A stretch of DNA of 64,000 bases from Tigriopus japonicus (Eukaryota > Arthropoda > Copepoda > Harpacticoida > Harpacticidae). The notes under the pieces are model-generated. The model had not been told where the DNA came from. It did no database searches and saw only the letters and a program-made list of their open reading frames with translations. Positions 58,900 through 64,000 of this stretch are shown here, in pieces; within the stretch, counting starts at the first letter, position 1, and each line of letters starts with the position of its first letter. The stretch is taken from the NCBI GenBank assembly GCA_010645155.1, contig JAAGOF010000096.1:227042-291041 (forward strand), read 5' to 3'. Made by a program: the position numbers and the translations under genes.

Positions 58900-59771
58900 G
58901 TGCGAACGATCGTTCCTTCGCCTCAGTTCTCACCCGCCCCACGGACACAATCCCAGCGCCGATGATCGATCGAGGGATTCGAGAGGAGTCAGTCAACCTT
59001 TCACTCACTCATTCATTCACCGAATTCATCAGCTCAATACTTAGGACGGGGATGACGGGCTGCAAAGATTGGCATAGGGATGATCTAGGTTTAGGCAAAA
59101 CTCCCCGTTGATCTCATTCTCGCCCCTCTTCCCCGTGAAAGCGGTCACTTTTCTCGCGTGGGCGTGGTTGACCTTACTTTGTGGGCCCGTGGTTCGTCCG
59201 TTCATCGACAGAGGGTTCAGTCGCTGGATCGATTCTCGTCGTCGAGCGGAACAATGCCCACAAGAAGAAGTTGGATGGGTGGATAGATGAATCCAGGCAG
59301 GCAGGCAGGCAGGCTCCTCTTTCTCTCTCTCTCTCTCTCTATCTTTGATGAGGTGAAGTCCAAGAGGCGCGTGCCATGGGTTGAGTGGAGTGCCGCCGGC
59401 CGGCTCTTGGGTTTGCCTTGCTTTTGAACCGTGATCCGTGATCCGATGCCCGCCCACAGGCAGGAGCGCGAGTTGCCCGAGAAGGTCCCGGATTTGGCCT
59501 CGGATGGCGACACTACCGTCACGGACGGCGAGACGAATGCGGCGGCGGTCGGGGCGGGTGTGGGCGGGAGGTCGCGATCGGCTTCGTTCGGAGACCCTCA
59601 ACGAGCGGAAGTGCCTCCCCCTCACGTTGTCGTGGGTGTTTTTGGCTTTTCCAGAGCGAGCCCCGTCCGAAACGCAGACTCGATCGGAACAAAACAGCGG
59701 AAGCGAACGAACGAACGAACGAACACACGAAAGAGCAACGGAAAAGAAAAACAGCACCATGCGTCAGCATG
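58900..59771. promoter_or_regulatory. GC-rich region upstream of NAA25, possible promoter and plus-strand first exon
   Basis: The base composition becomes clearly richer in CG dinucleotides here than elsewhere in the window, just 5' of the NAA25 start codon at 58890. This fits a promoter. A plus-strand ATG at 59446-59448 opens a frame MPAHRQERELPEKVPDLASD..., acidic and Gly-rich with a basic end, which could be the first exon of a divergent gene. No convincing donor site or downstream exon was found. Simple repeats (GGCA)n, (TC)n and (AACG)n lie at about 59296-59341 and 59704-59722. Confidence 0.35.
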
Positions 59772-62700
59772 AGGGCTACACACTTCAGGAAAATGCATTT
59801 GATTTCACTTTTTCCGATTTTTTAAAGGTTCTCATGACATTGGTTTTGGCATTTTTGCCATTTTTTGGCGGTTTTATCGAAATTTGGTGCATTTTACCGG
59901 CATTTTTTTTTCTTCTTTTTGCACTTTTGGCCTTGTTGTCAAAACTTAGCGTTTTCCCCAAATTCTTAAAAAAACATCATTACTTGGCTAAAATTGTTTT
60001 TCAGTTGAGGTTTTAATGATCAATGACCTCTAGTCACTCCTCAAGTGCAACTCCTTGATTGGACGAAAGATACATTGCAAGTAAGTAAAAGAAGGATTTT
60101 CGGTAATTTTGTGTTTGGGGCAAGAAAGGTTGCGAGATAAATATTTTCCTGTTCCGTATGTTTCTCAATCCTGCAGAGTGCCCGCTCGCTGGATACGATG
60201 ATATGTTATGTACTGAGAAAATGGGGTTGGCTCGCCAAAGAAACTTTTTGGTGTTATGTAATACTTGACAGCTGTATGATTTTGATAGTACCTTCCTGCA
60301 CAAAACTTTGAAAACCTAACCAAAAAATAAACTTGAACCAGGAAGAGGTGCTTTTGGATTACGTTTCAATGTATCTTTGGTATGATAAGAGAAAACCGCA
60401 CAAGAAAGAATAAAAGAGCTTCATCAAGCAATGAACAATAATTGTTGAGATAATGATAGTGCGAAGTTGTTAAAGAGTTGAAGACTGCATAAGATTTAAA
60501 ATCCCTTCATAACCGTTTATTTCATTTACTTGTTGATTGTGTTATTCACATCTTCAAAAGAAGCCTTAGTCATCTAGCGTAATTATTTTTACGATCGGGA
60601 GGTCACACACTTTAGATCATAACAAATCATTGAAACCAGATGAATGTACCTTTAACGAGATTTCAATAGTTCTCCATCCTTAGAGGGTCAAAAATGTTGT
60701 GATGAATTCAGTTCTGGTTATTATTGGTAGTTGGTGCTACATATGAAGTACGGTAAACCTCTGTCATTAACATAGTTACAATTTGTGAAATCGACATTAT
60801 ATGTAAAAAAGTTCTAGTGCTGATACTTATAAAAATAAGTATCAGCACTAGTCAATTTCATTGAATTTCATTTTGAGACAAAATAAATAACAATTGCACC
60901 CACATTCTGTTAATACAAAAATGGGTTAGACAATGAACTCAAAACACGTTACTACAATTTGGTTGGGATAACATATATTCCAGATTTTCTAACAGTTATT
61001 CAAGTGTGGATGATTTGACACTGGTCTGAAAAGGAAACCCATGAACACTGGAGATGTTTATTACTCTTTATTTCTCAAGAACTGCTTCACACAGAACATT
61101 ATTTGCCAGGAGGCTAGTACTTGTCACTCAACCATTTTTGCCTCGATTTTTTTTAAAGTCGTTTCATATCAGAAGCTTTGGAGGCTTCAACAACTGAGAG
61201 GATGTTTGACAAGGATAAACATATGGTAGACTTCTCCTAAATATTTTAACTTTGTTGTAACATCCAAATCCAGAAAGTTCGCACTTAAGGAAACACATCC
61301 AATAAGTTTTTTCATCATATATGTTGCATTCTTCATAAGGTTACTTTCTAGCAGATTTAAGTAACGCATGGTCATAGACTGGAGACCGCTCCTCATTTCG
61401 CCGTTTACGTTAGTAGGGAAGTCTTTTCGGATTGCGTAGCTCTCATTGATGAAATGCCAAGATTTTAAATACGTTTTTCAACGTCAAAGTGCCAAAATGA
61501 ACAACTTTAATTAAACTAATTATCACTTGTTAGGTTAAATAAAGTAATTAAATCCCTAAAACAAATTGCTAACATTGCTAAAACTGAAGTTCTAGCTATC
61601 AAAAGAGGCTATAGATTGACATAGACATAACATTTTACCCATAAATCTCAAGCAGATGTTCAGCCATATTAGTACAATGAAATCTCAAATGATATTCTTT
61701 ATTCATAAGAAGACATATATTGTAAAATCTTTGATATTTCTAAATCTTTCATTGGTTTCCTATATCAATAGATATAAACTAATTTTGTTGGCTTGATGTT
61801 GGATTTTTAAATAACTTTATCAATCAATATTAGACAGCTAACAAGGTCCATTTCCTTAATCTTTATAACACTATATTAATTCTTTAAGTTATAGGAAGAG
61901 CTAACTTCTTTTCAATCCAGGCAGGGTGCACTTTCTTACTTCCTCATTCCCATTACATGATCAAGCCCATGGGTTTCTCATTAGTTTCACTCCTATGAAA
62001 GGACTCAAATAGTTATTAGTAATCAATATAAAACACACTACCACAGTTACCAAATATGCTTAAGTACATTTCTTTGTGTGCATCAAGTAACACTGCATCG
62101 TTGGGAAGCATTACAAGAACCATTATCAAATAAAAATTCTTTCTTTGGTGACTTGATCAATGAACCAAATGCACTTGTGTTGAAATTTTGGGCAAATATA
62201 AGAAAATAATCTGTTTTGAGCTTAAAAATGCCCAAAATTATGCGTCGCACAATGCAAACACTGAAATTGATCTTACTCTCTTGGTTCACTCACTTTTAGA
62301 AAAAGTAAATGTACTTTTGGTATGTGGCTGAATCACCAACAGAACAAGTCCCACCATCAAGATGAACTCACACACCATGAAGAATCTATCAGTAGTTGAG
62401 ACTTGACTGATTCCCAAAATAACTTTGGGTGTGAATTTGCTCCTGTCACTAAAGTGTATCAAAGTTGGGTGTGCCATCAACCATAGACTGTAGCACTGTA
62501 GCAGATGAAGGAGTACTGCTACAAAACAAATGAACAGAACTTACGATTTAAAAAACACACGTGAACGGCACTGCACATATGAATTTATCACATTTCAAGA
62601 TGATTTTTCAAGATGTTTTTAATATTGTGAGTGAGAAGCAACTGGCAAAAAAAAAACAAAGTTGTTGTGCTGCCATCAGATGAAATCAGGTTGTCTGATG

Positions 62701-63144
62701 GTCAATGATCTCGTCACCTTTTGAATGGCAAATGTGGCCAACCCTGCCCAATGAGAATTAGCTTGGGTTGCCTGAATGACACATAATTTGAGACAGGCAC
62801 TTTTTCTGATGTGGTTTTAAATCCTTTAAATTAAAAAATCCTTGTCTAGAGGTGTGGTTGACAATTCTGCAGGGACAGCAATACAATCTCAGCTTGAAGT
62901 TGGCACTAATTCTCAGTGGTAAAATACCTTACCTTGGTAGACCTTGGAACCTATAATACCTTGGTTCTTACATGAGGAAAGCTTGGCTTATGGGTTCAAT
63001 CTTTCTTCTTTTATTGGACTTTCATCCTCTCCAACAATCAGCCTACTTTGACTTTTCTTTTTAGAGAGAGGTTGGATTTGAAAATTTCCAGGACAAAACA
63101 TTGAAATTTAGGGGAAATTTGTTTTAGCACTTTATTGGGGTTCT
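59772..63144. other. Intergenic, no gene recognised
   Basis: AT-rich DNA with short frames only. 59800-59990 has repeated TTTTGGCATTTTTGCC-like motifs. A perfect hairpin is listed separately. Confidence 0.45.
60814..60851. repeat. Perfect 17-bp stem, 4-nt loop hairpin
   Basis: CTAGTGCTGATACTTAT, AAAA, then the exact complement. No T-run or gene end adjoins it, so a terminator role is not supported. Confidence 0.9.
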
Positions 63145-63571
63145 AAAGACAAAAGAAGACTGTAAAATCTTGAAAAAAGATAAAAAGAAGATTTTTTAGC
63201 ATTCTACAAAGGGAAAAATGCCCTTAAACAATCCCAATGATAAAAACCATGTTGCTTTCAACAAAAGATGGACAATCACTATCACAAAGCAAGTCAGTAG
63301 TTCTGGAGTTTGAAGATATTTGACTTCATACAGTGAAAGAACACAATTTCAATTCTTTAAGAGACATCAATTGGGCATCAAATGATTGCTCATTGAATCC
63401 TTGTGCACTTTTGTTTTATGACTTATGTCAATAAAACCACCTTAATCCGAATTATTTTGCATTTCTTCATGAAGTCCAGGCTATCACGCACGAAAATTCA
63501 CACCAACGCGGTAACGCGCCCTCGCTCGATCCCACTCCACGTAAATACAGTCCTCCTTGGATAATCTGATG
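63145..63571 (+). repeat. Dispersed repeat, family 5, copy 2
   Basis: Partner of 24220-24626, same orientation, ending at the same TACAGTCCTCCTTG. The GTGGACGTGG block of copy 1 is replaced by a CGCGGTAACGCGCC stretch here. Confidence 0.7.
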
Positions 63572-63645
63572 ATTGGCTGCGGCAGCGGAGTCTTGGAATT
63601 CAGTGGTCGATGGCATGGTATAAGGCTTGGTTAGCTCTTTCAGGA

Positions 63646-63671
63646 CGTTTGGGTGTTATAACACCCAAACG
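63646..63671. repeat. Perfect 26-bp palindrome
   Basis: CGTTTGGGTGTTA followed directly by its complement TAACACCCAAACG. It lies shortly after the family 5 repeat. Confidence 0.9.
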
Positions 63672-64000
63672 CTATTCTTGTTTTAAATTGAATTTCTGCC
63701 GCCCCGGAAATTTTTAACGTTTTTTAGTTAAAAAGAGTTGCTCATGAGAGGAACACCTTCATTCTCGTCTTAAAAGTTTGAATTTTTAACGAAATTCAAC
63801 GAAGTTACGTAAAAAAGAATTCTGGAGGTAATTCTTTTAATTTCCTAAGTACTAAAGGTGTTGTCAAATTAGTGGTACAATACAGATTTTCACAAAATTT
63901 GAATTGAACACGTACCAATAAGCCCTTTTTATGAATCAAGAAGCATTTTTCAAAACTATGTAATTTAAGTGTACTTTAGATTATATTTTTATCATTTTGA

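Noticed and set aside
59041..59760. 239-codon minus-strand frame
   Set aside because: Composition follows the GC-rich strand and simple repeats (RERERERE from the TC tract); the opposite strand is equally open, so coding is not supported.

Overview
This is animal nuclear DNA. The genes are split by GT-AG introns and sit among many non-autonomous DNA transposons, tRNA-derived SINE-like repeats and an LTR-less retrotransposon. There is no operon structure, ribosome-binding site or CRISPR array. The protein genes are conserved animal genes. The mix of short introns (about 64-120 bp) with occasional huge ones, and abundant hAT-type miniature elements, suggests an arthropod, possibly a copepod-like crustacean. 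The taxon is an inference and was not tested by search. Layout: bases 1-32588 are almost gene-free and made of repeats. They hold an apparently intact two-ORF non-LTR retrotransposon (about 15979-20560, minus strand), two decayed copies of its 3' end (2752-2897 and 10749-11417), hAT-like miniature elements with 8-bp target duplications, SINE-like repeats, a fold-back element and microsatellites. Bases 32589-33614 encode an unrecognised Ser/His-rich protein with a Cys-rich C-terminus. Bases 37360-46484 hold the last two exons of NDUFA12 (a complex I subunit), split by an 8.9-kb intron full of transposons. Bases 46884-52146 are again repeats. Bases 52147-58890 (minus strand) hold a complete 12-exon NAA25 gene, the auxiliary subunit of the NatB N-terminal acetyltransferase, reconstructed here exon by exon in a consistent reading frame (1075 codons before the stop). 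Its eighth intron contains a complete, single-exon iduronate-2-sulfatase gene (IDS, 53959-55701) on the same strand. From 58900 to 59770 the DNA is GC-rich and may be a promoter region. From 59772 to the end no gene was recognised, only a hairpin, a palindrome and a dispersed repeat shared with position 24.2 kb. The most notable signals are two. First, a canonical U UUU UUA slippery heptamer lies in exactly the right phase in the ORF1/ORF2 overlap of the retrotransposon, where ORF2 has no upstream ATG. Second, the IDS gene is packed into a NAA25 intron, with its stop codon only about 24 nt from the host splice acceptor and its own in-phase splice acceptor upstream of its ATG.
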